Shown: positions 34,262 through 45,637, counted from the first letter of the stretch. The stretch: DNA of 64,000 nucleotides from VRUE01 sp040879985 (GCA_040879985.1 JBBDJH010000016.1:1-64000), one strand, 5' to 3'. Numbers and translations are program-made. Notes: generated from the sequence alone by a model not told the origin.

Positions 34262-35698
34262 TCAGCCGTCGAGCCGGCGGGCGAGCTCGACGAGCAGGCG
34301 GACGCCGAAGCCGCTGGCGTCGTCGCCGGTGTAGGGGCGGCCGACGTCCCAGGCGGTGCCGGCGATGTCGACGTGCGCCCAGGGGGTATCGCCGATCGCC
34401 TCGGAGAGGAACGCCCCCGCGGTGATCGTCCCCGCCTTGCGCTTGGCGGCGGTATTGGAGAGATCGGCGACGCTGCCCTTCATCAACTCCAGGTACTCGC
34501 GGTGGAGGGGGAGGCGCCAGACCAGCTCTCCGGTCTTGCGTCCCGCCGCCTCGACCTCGCCGGCCAGCTCGTCGTCGTTGGAGACGAGGCCGGCGTAGGT
34601 CGAGCCGAGCGCCATCAGCACCGCGCCGGTCAGCGTCGCCAGGTCGACGATCCGCTCCGCCCCCAGCTCGACCGTGTAGGCGAGCGCGTCGGCGAGGATC
34701 AGGCGGCCCTCGGCGTCGGTGTTGTTGACCTCGACCGTCTTGCCGTTGTACTGGGTGATGATGTCGCCGGGCTTGATCGCCGTCCCCGAGGGCATGTTCT
34801 CGGTCGCCGGGACGACCGCGATCAGGTCGACCGCGAGGCCGAGCTCGGCGATCGCCGCGACCGCCTCGAGCACCGCGGCGGCGCCGGACATGTCCATCTT
34901 CATCTCCTGCATCGAGGCCGACGGCTTTAGCGAGATGCCGCCGGTGTCGAAGGTGACGCCCTTGCCGACGACGCCGAGGGTCTTGCCGGAGCCGCCGCCG
35001 GCGTAGCGCAGCACGATCAGCTTCGGCTCCTCGGAGCTGCCCTGGCTGACGGCGAGCAGGCCGCCCATCTGCTTGGCGGCGATCTGCTCGCGGTCGAGCA
35101 CTTCCGTGGTCACGTCGGCGTGGGCGCTGGCGATCTCGCGGGCGTGGCGGGCGAGGAAGGACGGCGTGGCGACGTTGGAGGGCAGGCTCTGCAGGTCGCG
35201 GGCGCGGTTCTGCGCCTCGGCGCAGACGCGGGCGGCCTCCGCGACGCCGGCCAGCGAGGCAGGCCCGAGCAGGGTCAGCGACTCGATCCGGGGCGGGGCG
35301 GGTCGATCGGGGTCGTCGCTCTTGAAGCGGTCGAAGCGGTAGGCGGCGAGAATCGTGCCGGTGACGAGCGCGGCGGCGGTCGCCTCGTCGTCGTCGGACG
35401 CGGGCGGGACCCAGGCGAGCGAACCCGTCGCCAGCTTGGCGGCCTCCTGGGCGGCGACGGCGGCGGCGAGCCGGATCCGCTCGGTGTCGGCCTCCGCGCG
35501 CTTGCCGAGCCCGACGACGAGCAGGCGCCGCGGGGGCTCGGGACGCAGCAGGGTCAGCTTCTGGAAGCCGCCCTTCGCGTCGGCCGCTCCGGGTGCCGCG
35601 GCCAGCTCCGCCGCCAGCTCCTCGCCCTCGTAGAGGCCGACCGCGACCAGGTCGGCCTCGATCTCGCCCGGCGGCGCCTGTCGCACATCGACATCCAT
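34262..35698 (-). CDS. pepA: Leucyl aminopeptidase (M17)
   Basis: 478 aa. The C-terminal catalytic domain has 'GVVGKGVTFDTGGISLKPS' (metal-binding Lys and Asp), 'MKMDMSGAAAVLEAVAAIAEL', and the family signature 'NNTDAEGRLILADALAY'. 'IDLATLTGAVLMALG'-like sequence and 'AHVDIAGTAWDVGRPYTGDDASGFGVRLL' follow. The N-terminal macro-like domain is present. It is a hexameric cytosolic di-metal exopeptidase. The gene is convergent with the nucleotidyltransferase gene and divergent from the thiolase gene, with its own leaderless-type promoter. Confidence 0.95.
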   Translation of the reverse strand: MDVDVRQAPPGEIEADLVAVGLYEGEELAAELAAAPGAADAKGGFQKLTLLRPEPPRRLLVVGLGKRAEADTERIRLAAAVAAQEAAKLATGSLAWVPPASDDDEATAAALVTGTILAAYRFDRFKSDDPDRPAPPRIESLTLLGPASLAGVAEAARVCAEAQNRARDLQSLPSNVATPSFLARHAREIASAHADVTTEVLDREQIAAKQMGGLLAVSQGSSEEPKLIVLRYAGGGSGKTLGVVGKGVTFDTGGISLKPSASMQEMKMDMSGAAAVLEAVAAIAELGLAVDLIAVVPATENMPSGTAIKPGDIITQYNGKTVEVNNTDAEGRLILADALAYTVELGAERIVDLATLTGAVLMALGSTYAGLVSNDDELAGEVEAAGRKTGELVWRLPLHREYLELMKGSVADLSNTAAKRKAGTITAGAFLSEAIGDTPWAHVDIAGTAWDVGRPYTGDDASGFGVRLLVELARRLDG

Positions 35699-35707
35699 CG
35701 GCCGACG

Positions 35708-35760
35708 AGTCTACGACGCTCCACTGTTCCTTTGCCGCGCTATTCGAGGAAAAGGAACAG
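35708..35760. promoter_or_regulatory. pepA -10 box and inverted repeat in the divergent pepA/thiolase gap
   Basis: On the minus strand TAGACT (35708-35713) ends 9 nt before the pepA ATG. Next to it, CTGTTCCTTT (35724-35733) and AAAGGAACAG (35751-35760) form a perfect 10-bp inverted repeat, a possible operator for either gene. A TATGGT on the plus strand at about 35778 may serve the thiolase. Confidence 0.45.
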
Positions 35761-35852
35761 CTGGGCGCTGGGGCGCTATGGTCCCAGCAGGGCCACGCGG
35801 CCCTGTCCGAGCCGAGACCCGGCACACAAACCAGGCAAAGAAAGGCCGCCAG

Positions 35853-37028
<1,176 letters not shown>

Positions 37029-37060
37029 TCCAGAGCGCACGCCGCGCCCAGGAGGGCACC

Positions 37061-37066
37061 TAGACT
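37061..37066 (+). promoter_or_regulatory. TAGACT -10 box of the mutase large-subunit gene
   Basis: TAGACT ends 6 nt before ATG 37073 and no ribosome-binding site lies between, so the mRNA is probably leaderless. The box lies within the 44-nt gap after the thiolase stop. Confidence 0.5.
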
Positions 37067-37072
37067 GTCCGC

Positions 37073-38695
<1,623 letters not shown>

Positions 38696-38721
38696 CCACC
38701 CGCTAGGGTTCCCGCGCGCCG

Positions 38722-39150
38722 ATGAGCACCGCAACCGCCCGCAAGATCCGCGTCGTCGTCGCCAAGCCCGGCTTGGACGGGCACGACCGCGGCGCCAAGA
38801 TCATCGCCCGGGCGCTGCGCGACGCCGGCATGGAGGTGATCTACACCGGCCTGCACCAGACGCCGGAGCAGATCGCCGAGACGGTGATCCAGGAGGACGC
38901 CGACGCGGTCGGCCTCTCGATCCTCTCCGGCGCCCACATGACCCTGGTGCCCCGGGTGGTCGCCCTGCTCGAGGCACAGGGCGTCGACGATGTCCTGGTC
39001 ACGGTCGGCGGGACGATCCCGGCCGAGGACATTCCGGAGCTGAAGCAGCTCGGGGTCGCCGCCGTGTTCACGCCGGGCGCCGGCACCGACGAGATCGTCG
39101 ATTTCATCGAGAAGGGCGCCGCCGAGCGCCACCAGCGGGAAGAAGACTGA
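38722..39150 (+). CDS. Methylmalonyl-CoA mutase, cobalamin-binding (small) subunit
   Basis: 142 aa Rossmann B12 domain. 'GLDGHDRGAK' is the DxHxxG base-off/His-on motif supplying the lower cobalt ligand. 'VGLSILSGAHMTLVPRVVALL' and 'VTVGGTIPAEDIPELKQLGVAAVFTPG' complete the SxL and GG motifs that hold the nucleotide tail. It pairs with the upstream catalytic subunit. A TAGGGT 12 nt before the ATG may be an internal promoter. A GATCGCAG repeat starts 3 nt after the stop. Confidence 0.93.
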   Translation: MSTATARKIRVVVAKPGLDGHDRGAKIIARALRDAGMEVIYTGLHQTPEQIAETVIQEDADAVGLSILSGAHMTLVPRVVALLEAQGVDDVLVTVGGTIPAEDIPELKQLGVAAVFTPGAGTDEIVDFIEKGAAERHQREED

Positions 39151-39152
39151 GC

Positions 39153-39198
39153 CGATCGCAGCTTTTTCCGGCCTATAGGGAGGAAAATGCTGCGATCG
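39153..39198. repeat. GATCGCAG palindromic repeat, copy 4
   Basis: 17-bp arms 39153-39169 and 39182-39198 with one mismatch. It lies directly after the B12-subunit stop and upstream of the etfBA promoter. The same arm sequence as copy 1 (ending TTTTCC / GGAAAA) separates two transcription units here. Confidence 0.85.
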
Positions 39199-39209
39199 AC
39201 GGGCCGTCG

Positions 39210-39225
39210 TGTGATATCGATCACC
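39210..39225 (+). promoter_or_regulatory. CRP-like half-site pair upstream of etfB
   Basis: TGTGA-N6-TCACC, one base off the CRP consensus TGTGA-N6-TCACA. It lies about 30 nt upstream of the putative -10 box. Binding is unproven. Confidence 0.35.
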
Positions 39226-39255
39226 GCCGACCGTCACATCGTCGTGTGCAATAGA

Positions 39256-39279
39256 TAGACTGATTGACTGGTCAGTCAA
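39256..39279 (+). promoter_or_regulatory. etfB promoter with TetR-type operator at the start site
   Basis: TAGACT (39256-39261) is the likely -10 box. Directly after it, TTGACTGGTCAGTCAA (39264-39279) is a perfect 7-2-7 palindrome covering the expected transcription start. Similar operators are bound by TetR-type fatty-acid regulators such as FadR of Bacillus, which also control etfBA. The regulator gene is not in this window. Confidence 0.6.
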
Positions 39280-39311
39280 CAGCCTGAGCAACAGCCAAGG
39301 AGGCTTGAAAG

Positions 39312-40103
39312 TTGAAGATCTGCGTCCTCGTCAAGGAGGTTCCGGACGCCGCAGTCCAGAAGCGCATCGACCCAGCAACGATGCGCCTGGACCGTAGCGG
39401 CGAGAAGAACCTGAACCCCTTCGACACCCACGCCATCGAGGCCGCCATGCAGATCAAGGAGGGCGGGGCGATCCCGGTCGACGAGGTCGTCGCGGTGACG
39501 ATGGGCCCCGACTCGGCGGTCCGCGCCCTGCACAAGGCGGTGGCGCTCGGCGCCGACCGTTCGGTGCACCTCTCCGACGACGCTCTGGCGGGCTCCGACG
39601 TCTGCGCCACCGGCTACTCGCTGGCCAAGGTGCTCGAGTCCGAGAGCCCGGACCTGGTCCTGCTCGGCCAGCAGTCCGACGACGGCGAGTGCTACACGAT
39701 CGGCGCGGTCGTCGCCGACCACCTGCAGATGCCCTCGCTGACCCAGGTGATCAAGATCGACATCGCCGACGGCAAGCTGCGCTGCGAGCGCCAGGCCGAG
39801 TACGGCTATGACACGGTCGAGGTCGAGCTGCCCGCCGTGATCAGCGTCGGCGACGCGATCAACGAGCCCCGCTACCCGAGCCTGAAAGCGATCATGGGGG
39901 CGAAGAAAAAACCGCTCGACGGCAAGGCCACCGGCGACGTCGGCATCGAAGCCGGCATGGTCGGCGAGGCCGGCTCGAAGACCGCCGTGCTGGCGCTCAA
40001 CCCGCCGCCGCCCAAGCAGGCCGGCGAGATCATCGAGGACGAGGACACCAACGAGACGGTCGAAAAGATCGTCGCTTGGCTCGACGAGAGGAAGCTGATC
40101 TAG
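39312..40103 (+). CDS. etfB: Electron transfer flavoprotein beta subunit
   Basis: 263 aa, TTG start supported by a perfect AAGGAGG 7 nt upstream. 'MKICVLVKEVPDAAVQKRIDP' and 'MRLDRSGEKNLNPFDTHAIEAAMQIKE' are canonical. 'GADRSVHLSDDALAGSDVCATGYSLAKVL', 'DLVLLGQQSDDGECYTIGAVVADHLQMP' and 'VISVGDAINEPRYPSLKAIMGAKKKPL' follow. It binds AMP and recognises dehydrogenases, taking electrons from acyl-CoA dehydrogenases. It abuts etfA without any gap and is the first gene of a three-gene redox operon. Confidence 0.96.
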   Translation: MKICVLVKEVPDAAVQKRIDPATMRLDRSGEKNLNPFDTHAIEAAMQIKEGGAIPVDEVVAVTMGPDSAVRALHKAVALGADRSVHLSDDALAGSDVCATGYSLAKVLESESPDLVLLGQQSDDGECYTIGAVVADHLQMPSLTQVIKIDIADGKLRCERQAEYGYDTVEVELPAVISVGDAINEPRYPSLKAIMGAKKKPLDGKATGDVGIEAGMVGEAGSKTAVLALNPPPPKQAGEIIEDEDTNETVEKIVAWLDERKLI

Positions 40104-41078
40104 ATGGCAGGCATTCTGGTTTACGCCCTTCACGACGACGAGGGCAACTTCAACAAGAACTCGCTCGGGGCGATCTCCGAGGCGGCCAAGCTGGCCGGCG
40201 AAGTCGGCGGCGAGGCCGCCGCGCTGGTCGTCGGCGAGGTTGCCGACGACGCCTGCGCCTCGCTCGGCAACTGGGGCGCGGCCAAGGTCTACCGGGCCAA
40301 GAGCGTGCCCGAGGGGCTCGCCCAGCCGATCGTCGACGCGATGGCCAAGGTCATCCAGGACGAGGGCTTCTCCTACGCCCTCTTCGGCGGCGGCCTGCTC
40401 GGTTTCGAGATCGGCGCCGGGCTGACCGCGCGCCTCGGCGCCGGCGTGACGATGGAGGTGACGCAGGTCAAGGTGCAGGACGGCAAGTTGGTCGTCGAGC
40501 GCCCGATCCTGCAGGACTCCGAGATCGCCGACGTCGGCTACGTCAGCGAGCCGGGGATCATCATCGGCCGGCTCAACGCCTTCGACGCCAAGGAGAGCGG
40601 CGGCAGCGCCGAGCTCGTCGACGTCGAGGTCGAGCTCTCGCCCTGGTCCTCGAAGGCGAAGCTGGTCCAGCGCGGCGAGCAGCGCGGCGCCGACGTCAAC
40701 ATCGAGGACGCCGAGATCCTCGTCGGCGGCGGCCGCGGTCTGGGCGCCGCGGAGGGCTTCAAGCAGTGCGAGGAACTGGCCGAGTCGATGGGCGGCGCCG
40801 TCGCGGCGACCCGCGCCGTCGTCGACGCCGGCTGGTACCCCTACGCGGCCCAGATCGGCCAGACCGGCAAGACGGTCGCGCCGAAGCTCTACCTGGCCGC
40901 CGGCATCTCCGGCGCGATCCAGCACAAGGTCGGGATGCAGAGCTCGGAGAACATCCTCGCGATCAACAAGGACCAGAACGCGCCGATCTTCGAGTTCTCG
41001 GACCTCGGCGTGGTCGGCGATCTGCACAAGATCGTCCCCAAGCTGACCGAGGCGATCAAGGCGAAGAAGGGAGGCTGA
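40104..41078 (+). CDS. etfA: Electron transfer flavoprotein alpha subunit
   Basis: 324 aa; ATG immediately follows the etfB stop. The C-terminal FAD domain has 'ILVGGGRGLGAAEGFKQCEELAESMGGAVAATRAVVDAGW', 'QIGQTGKTVAPKLYLAAGISGAIQHKVGMQSSENILAINKDQNAPIFEFSDLGVVGDLHKIVPKL'-type order, which is diagnostic. With EtfB it carries one FAD and hands electrons to the quinone oxidoreductase encoded next. Confidence 0.96.
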   Translation: MAGILVYALHDDEGNFNKNSLGAISEAAKLAGEVGGEAAALVVGEVADDACASLGNWGAAKVYRAKSVPEGLAQPIVDAMAKVIQDEGFSYALFGGGLLGFEIGAGLTARLGAGVTMEVTQVKVQDGKLVVERPILQDSEIADVGYVSEPGIIIGRLNAFDAKESGGSAELVDVEVELSPWSSKAKLVQRGEQRGADVNIEDAEILVGGGRGLGAAEGFKQCEELAESMGGAVAATRAVVDAGWYPYAAQIGQTGKTVAPKLYLAAGISGAIQHKVGMQSSENILAINKDQNAPIFEFSDLGVVGDLHKIVPKLTEAIKAKKGG

Positions 41079-41118
41079 GCCGCCGGCTCAGCCTCACCCC
41101 AGTCCCGAAGGAGTCGAG

Positions 41119-42828
41119 ATGCCCCCTGTGAAGCCGATCGAGTACCCGCCGCCGTTCGACTCCGCCGACGTGATCGGCGCGCCCACCGATCCGGTCGATG
41201 ACCGGATCGAGGTCGGCGTCGCGATCGTCGGCGGCGGCCCCGCCGGCCTCGCCTGCGCGAACAAACTGATGCAGCTGCTCGAGCACGAGCCGGAGCTGAC
41301 CGAGAAGCTCGGCGAAGTCCCGGTCGCGGTGATCGAGAAGGGCAAAGTCGCGGGAGCGCACCTGCTCTCCGGGGCGAACGTCGACCCCTCGGCGATGACC
41401 CGGCTGTTCCCGGACATGGACCCGGGCGAGTGGCCGTCGGTCTACCAGGAGGTGACCAAGGACGCCACCTACTTCCTCACCGCGAAGGCGGCGATCCCGC
41501 TGAAGCCGCCGCCGCCCAACTTCCGCAAAGAGGGCACCTACACGATGTCGGTCTCGAAACTGGGCCGCTTCCTCGCCGAGAAAGCCGAAGAGGCGGGCGT
41601 CTACATCCTCGCCGAGACGGCCGCCGACAAGCTGCTGGTCGAGGATCGGATCGTCAAGGGCGTGCGCTCCGGCGACCGCGGCCGCGGCAAGGAGGGCGAA
41701 GAGCTGGGCAACTTCGAGCCGGGCTCCGACGTGATCGCCAAGGCGACGGTGCTCGCCGAGGGCACGATCGGCCACCTCACCTACGCCGCCTACGACTACT
41801 TCGAGATGTGCGACGGCAGCGACCCACAGGCCTGGGAGCTCGGTGTGAAGGAGGTCTGGGAGGTGCCGAAGCCGCTCGACCGGGTGATCCACACGCTCGG
41901 CTGGCCGCTGCGCTGGGGCGCCAAATACAAGGAGGCCGGCGGCAGCTTCATCTACCCGATGGGCGAGGACAAGGTCTGCTTCGGCCTCGTCGTCGGGCTC
42001 GACTACACCGATGCGACCTTCTCCGTTCACGACGAGTTGCAGCGCTTCAAGCAGCACCCCTTCATCGCCAAGATCATCGAGGGCGGCAAGCGGGTCGGCT
42101 GGGGCGCGAAGACGATCCCCTCGGGCGGCTACTGGTCGCTGCCGAAGCGCTTCTCGGTGCCCGGCATGATGGTCGCCGGCGACGGCGCCGGGATGGTCAA
42201 CATCGCCGAATTCGCCGGCGTCCACTACGCGATGCACGCCGGCATGTACGCGGCGGAAGCGATCGTCGAGTCGCTCAAGGCCGACGCCGACTCGGTCAAC
42301 TTCTCCTCCTACGACGAGAAGATCCGCAGCTCGGTGATCGAGAAGGACCTCTACAAGTCGCGCAACATGAAGCAGCCGCTGACCAAGGGCCTGATCCGCG
42401 GCGGCATCGTCGCCAACATGCTGGTGGCGAGCAAAGGCAACTTCCCACCCGGCCACGCGAAGGTGGAGAACAACGCCGAGCCGGCGATGCAGCTCGGCAA
42501 CGCCGCCGAGCGTTATCCCAAGCCCGACAACGAGCTGACCTTCAACAAGCTCGACTCGGTCTTCCTATCCGGCAACGCGACCCGCGACGACGCGCCCAAC
42601 CACGTCCGCATCCAGACCCGCGTGCCGCGCGAGATCGCCCAGACCTGGGTTTCGATGTGCCCGGCCCAGGTCTACGAAATCCCCGAGGAGCAGCTGGAGA
42701 GCGGCGCCGCCGAAGTCGACGTCCACGTGACCGCCTCGAACTGCGTCCAGTGCGGCGCGATCACCGCCAAGGGCGGCCGTCTCACCCTCCCCGAGGGCGG
42801 CGACGGGCCCTTGTATCAGGAGACCTGA
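41119..42828 (+). CDS. Electron transfer flavoprotein-quinone oxidoreductase
   Basis: 569 aa, about the family length. FAD-binding 'VAIVGGGPAGLACANKLMQ' (~residue 35), 'VAVIEKGKVAGAHLLSGANVDP', 'FVVG'-like quinone region, 'HYAMHAGMYAAEAIVESL'. It passes electrons from ETF to menaquinone or ubiquinone at the membrane. The 4Fe-4S region shows three cysteines (C514 in 'MCPAQVYEIP', C542 and C545 in 'NCVQCGAITAKGG') where the classical enzyme has four; the last one of the usual CxxCxxC is Ile. It ends the etfBA operon. Confidence 0.93.
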   Translation: MPPVKPIEYPPPFDSADVIGAPTDPVDDRIEVGVAIVGGGPAGLACANKLMQLLEHEPELTEKLGEVPVAVIEKGKVAGAHLLSGANVDPSAMTRLFPDMDPGEWPSVYQEVTKDATYFLTAKAAIPLKPPPPNFRKEGTYTMSVSKLGRFLAEKAEEAGVYILAETAADKLLVEDRIVKGVRSGDRGRGKEGEELGNFEPGSDVIAKATVLAEGTIGHLTYAAYDYFEMCDGSDPQAWELGVKEVWEVPKPLDRVIHTLGWPLRWGAKYKEAGGSFIYPMGEDKVCFGLVVGLDYTDATFSVHDELQRFKQHPFIAKIIEGGKRVGWGAKTIPSGGYWSLPKRFSVPGMMVAGDGAGMVNIAEFAGVHYAMHAGMYAAEAIVESLKADADSVNFSSYDEKIRSSVIEKDLYKSRNMKQPLTKGLIRGGIVANMLVASKGNFPPGHAKVENNAEPAMQLGNAAERYPKPDNELTFNKLDSVFLSGNATRDDAPNHVRIQTRVPREIAQTWVSMCPAQVYEIPEEQLESGAAEVDVHVTASNCVQCGAITAKGGRLTLPEGGDGPLYQET

Positions 42829-42835
42829 GCGAGGC

Positions 42836-42970
42836 CGCTGCAAACCGGCGCATCTCGGGGTCCTCGGTCGTTCGGATCGGGTCACGCACTGGGCCTAGCT
42901 GCTGCAAACCGGCGCCTGGCGGTGTCCTCGGTCGCTCGCGTGCAGAGCACGCCACGCTCCCTGCGTCCTT
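42836..42970. repeat. Two tandem copies (b degenerate, c full) of the 47-bp dispersed repeat
   Basis: Both copies start GCTGCAAACCGGCGC (42837 and 42902). Copy c (42924-42970) is identical over 47 nt to 24222-24268; copy b diverges after GGTCG. They fill the space after the ETF-QO stop, and I see no gene in 42829-42990. Confidence 0.8.
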
Positions 42971-42990
42971 GCCAGTCTTGGTTTTCGCAG

Positions 42991-43185
42991 CTAGGCCGCT
43001 TGAGGGAAGTCTTCCGACCGGTCGTATCGGTCGTCGGTCGACAGCCACGGCGCTACGTCGAGGGCGTCGATGCGGCGGGGTGAGGCGGGGGCGAGGGTCC
43101 ACTCCTCGCAGCCGGCGAAGGCTTCATCGAGCCGGCGCGCCATCGTGCTGCGGGGCCGGTCCTGGTCGAAGATCTGCTCGGGCAT
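42991..43185 (-). CDS. Small hypothetical protein
   Basis: 64 aa from ATG 43185, preceded by GGAGA at 4 nt; a longer frame starts at 43215. Sequence features: 'DQDRPRSTMARRLDEAFAGCEEW' amphipathic helix, one Cys, acidic overall, no TM helix or signal peptide. I do not recognise a family. The ribosome-binding site and actinobacterial codon bias support translation. The 96-nt gap to the next gene holds no obvious signal. Confidence 0.5.
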   Translation of the reverse strand: MPEQIFDQDRPRSTMARRLDEAFAGCEEWTLAPASPRRIDALDVAPWLSTDDRYDRSEDFPQAA

Positions 43186-43281
43186 GTCTCTCCGTCCTGT
43201 CGGGGGCGTTGACATAACCCTCGCGCGTGCGTCGGACGAAAAACCCGCAACTAGCGAAAATCCCTCCCACCCTCGACCACA

Positions 43282-44136
43282 TTAGGTGACGAAGGAGGCG
43301 ATCTCGTCGGCGAGGCGCTGCGGCCGGTCGAGCGGGACGAAGGTGCTCGCATCGGGGATCTGGACGATCCTTGCGTTGGCGACTTCGCCCGCCAGGCGCT
43401 CGGCGTACTTGAGCGGGAAGAGCTTGTCGCCGGGCGCCCAGGCGAGCAGTAGCGGCAGCTCCGACTTGCTCAGTTTTCTCGCCGCCTCTTCGGTGTAGCG
43501 CTTGTTCATCCCGACGGTGACCTTCCTCAGGTCATGGCGCACTCCGGGGACCTGCTTGTCGAGCCCGGGGGCGACCCAGGAGGCGATCAGCTCCGGTGGG
43601 AAGGGGGTCTTGGCAAAGGGCTTGTAGCCGGCGCGGGCGATCGCGCCGACCCGGAACGGGGCTGCGATCAGCGGCATCATCCCGGGCAGCTTGGCGAGCG
43701 GCGGCATCGTCTTGAAGATCCCCGGCGGGAAGTTCTCGTGGGTGTCGCAGTTGGTCAGCACGAGGCGGCCGATCCGCTCCGGGCGGCGGCTGGCGAGGAC
43801 CTGCGACATCGCCCCGCCGGAGTCGTTGCCGACGATCGTCACGTCCTCGAGCTCGAGCGCCTCGAGCAAGCTCGCGATCAGGTCGGCGATGCCATAGGGG
43901 GTCAGGTCGGCATCCGGGTTCATCGCGACCTGCTGGGCGCCGATCGGCCAGTCCGGCGCGATGCAGCGGTAGCTGTCGGCGAGCCGGTCGACGACCCCGT
44001 CCCAGAGCCGGCCGTCGACCAGATAGCCGTGGACGAAGACGACCGGCCTGCCCTCGCCGGCCTCGCGGTAGCGGATCGTCCCGGCCGGGAGGCCTACTTC
44101 GCGCCGCTGGTCTCGCCGCTGGTCTGCTGGGGCCAC
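43282..44136 (-). CDS. Alpha/beta hydrolase with Asp nucleophile
   Basis: 284 aa, GTG start overlapping the end of the upstream cyclase gene by 43 nt; the family normally begins near 'LPAGTIRYREAG', so the first ~15 residues may be untranslated. 'VVFVHGYLVDGRLWDGVV' is the oxyanion loop and 'VTIVGNDSGGAMSQVLA' the nucleophile elbow, with Asp instead of Ser, as in haloalkane or fluoroacetate dehalogenase-like enzymes. Where the catalytic His is expected, the sequence reads 'DASTFVPLDRP', with Thr. It may have altered or lost activity. Confidence 0.82.
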   Translation of the reverse strand: MAPADQRRDQRREVGLPAGTIRYREAGEGRPVVFVHGYLVDGRLWDGVVDRLADSYRCIAPDWPIGAQQVAMNPDADLTPYGIADLIASLLEALELEDVTIVGNDSGGAMSQVLASRRPERIGRLVLTNCDTHENFPPGIFKTMPPLAKLPGMMPLIAAPFRVGAIARAGYKPFAKTPFPPELIASWVAPGLDKQVPGVRHDLRKVTVGMNKRYTEEAARKLSKSELPLLLAWAPGDKLFPLKYAERLAGEVANARIVQIPDASTFVPLDRPQRLADEIASFVT

Positions 44137-45605
44137 GCCGAGACCTTAAACGCCGGCGCTCCGTCGGGCTCGGCCCTGGCCAGTCGCCGCGACTCCTTCT
44201 GCGCGTACATGCGCGTGTCTGCCAGCTGCAGGGCCGCCCCCGGCTCGCTCTCCTCGGTCGGCACCTCGACGGCGCCCCAGGAGGAGGAGACGGCGAAGCC
44301 GGGGCCGCTCGCGGTGAGCGCCCGCGCCGCCTCGCGGGTCACCTCCTTGAAGCGATCCCTGTCACAGCCGAGCAGGACGCAGAACTCGTCGCCGCCGATC
44401 CGGTAGGGCGTGCCGTCCTCGGCCACGGCTTTCTTCAAGGCGGCCCCGAACTGTACGAGCAGCGCGTCGCCGGCCGGGTGGCCGAAGCTGTCGTTGAAGT
44501 GCTTGAAGCCGTTGAGGTCGAAGAGCAGCACACAGATCGGCCGCTCCTCGCTCGCCCCAGCGACCCGGCTCGGCAGATCGACCTGCAGCCGGCCCTGGTT
44601 GCCGAGCCCGGTCAGGGCGTCGGTCCGCACCTGCTCCAGCAACGCCCGGTTCTCGCGGTCGCTCATCCCCAGGCGGAGGACCACGGCGGTCATCGTCGCC
44701 GCCCAGAGGACGGCGGAGAGGCTGCTGGTGGCGCTGAAGTACTGGATCGCGAAGAGGCCGATCATCACGCCGGCGAAGAGGGCCGGCACGACCATCTCGC
44801 GGCGACGCTCGCGCGGCGAGGTGATCTCCGTCGCCGCGGTCGGCTGCCAGACGGAGGCGCCGAGGCAGACCGCGCCCACCAGGTAGATCGGGTCGATCCA
44901 AGTCCCCGCCGGCAGCGCTTCGTCGGTCGACTGCAGGGTGTAGGCGATGTCGGCGAAGACCAGGGCGCAGAGCCCCACCAGCAGCAGCGACCAGGTGCGG
45001 CCGGGGCGCCAGCCGGTCAACGCGACCACGCCGACCACCATCGCCAGCATGCCGATGTCGCCCAGCGGGTAGGCGAGCGTCGTCGCCACTTCGATCGCGC
45101 TGCCTTCCGTCTTCGTGGCGACGTAGTCGAAGACGAAGGCGGCGCCGAGCGCGGCGGTGCCGAGGGCGGCGATCGCCCCGTCCATCCAGAGGCGCCAGTT
45201 GATCTCGTGCGCCCGCGCCCGGACCAGCAGCACCAGCCCCGCGTAGGCGAGCGGGAAGAAGGCGAGATAGCCGAGATCGGCCGGCGAGGGATACGGCGCG
45301 CCGGCGTTGCCGTCGATGAACAGCGACCAGTAGACCTCGGCGGCGCCCCAGGCGAGGATCGCGAGGCCGATCAGCGTCCAAGCGTGGCGCTCGCGGCCGA
45401 AGGACGAGGCCCGGGCGAGGCAGGCGAGCCCCGCGCCGAGGACGACGCCGACGTAGACGGCCCCGCCGATCGCCGACTGAAGCCCTTCGCCGACCCCGAG
45501 CCAGTAGTGCGATGCGACCAAAAGCGTGCCGCCGAGCAGCAGAATGGCGAGCGCGATCCGGATGCCGCGGGCAAGGCCGCCATCGGTCGCTTCGCTTGCG
45601 CTCAT
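44094..45605 (-). CDS. Membrane diguanylate cyclase (GGDEF)
   Basis: 503 aa. The N-terminal ~310 residues hold about nine TM helices (starting ALAILLLGGTLLVAS), an unrecognised integral sensor module. The GGDEF domain runs from about 325 with 'DALTGLGNQGRLQVDL', 'LLFDLNGFKHFNDSFGHPAGDALLVQF' and the catalytic 'RIGGDEFCVLL'. No EAL domain and no RxxD inhibitory site just before GGDEF are seen. It makes cyclic di-GMP and could regulate the type IV pili of this genome; no riboswitch or PilZ protein is in the window. Confidence 0.92.
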   Translation of the reverse strand: MSASEATDGGLARGIRIALAILLLGGTLLVASHYWLGVGEGLQSAIGGAVYVGVVLGAGLACLARASSFGRERHAWTLIGLAILAWGAAEVYWSLFIDGNAGAPYPSPADLGYLAFFPLAYAGLVLLVRARAHEINWRLWMDGAIAALGTAALGAAFVFDYVATKTEGSAIEVATTLAYPLGDIGMLAMVVGVVALTGWRPGRTWSLLLVGLCALVFADIAYTLQSTDEALPAGTWIDPIYLVGAVCLGASVWQPTAATEITSPRERRREMVVPALFAGVMIGLFAIQYFSATSSLSAVLWAATMTAVVLRLGMSDRENRALLEQVRTDALTGLGNQGRLQVDLPSRVAGASEERPICVLLFDLNGFKHFNDSFGHPAGDALLVQFGAALKKAVAEDGTPYRIGGDEFCVLLGCDRDRFKEVTREAARALTASGPGFAVSSSWGAVEVPTEESEPGAALQLADTRMYAQKESRRLARAEPDGAPAFKVSAWPQQTSGETSGAK

Positions 45606-45637
45606 GCTCAGCTATCGGCAGCGCTTGCCAACTTCTC

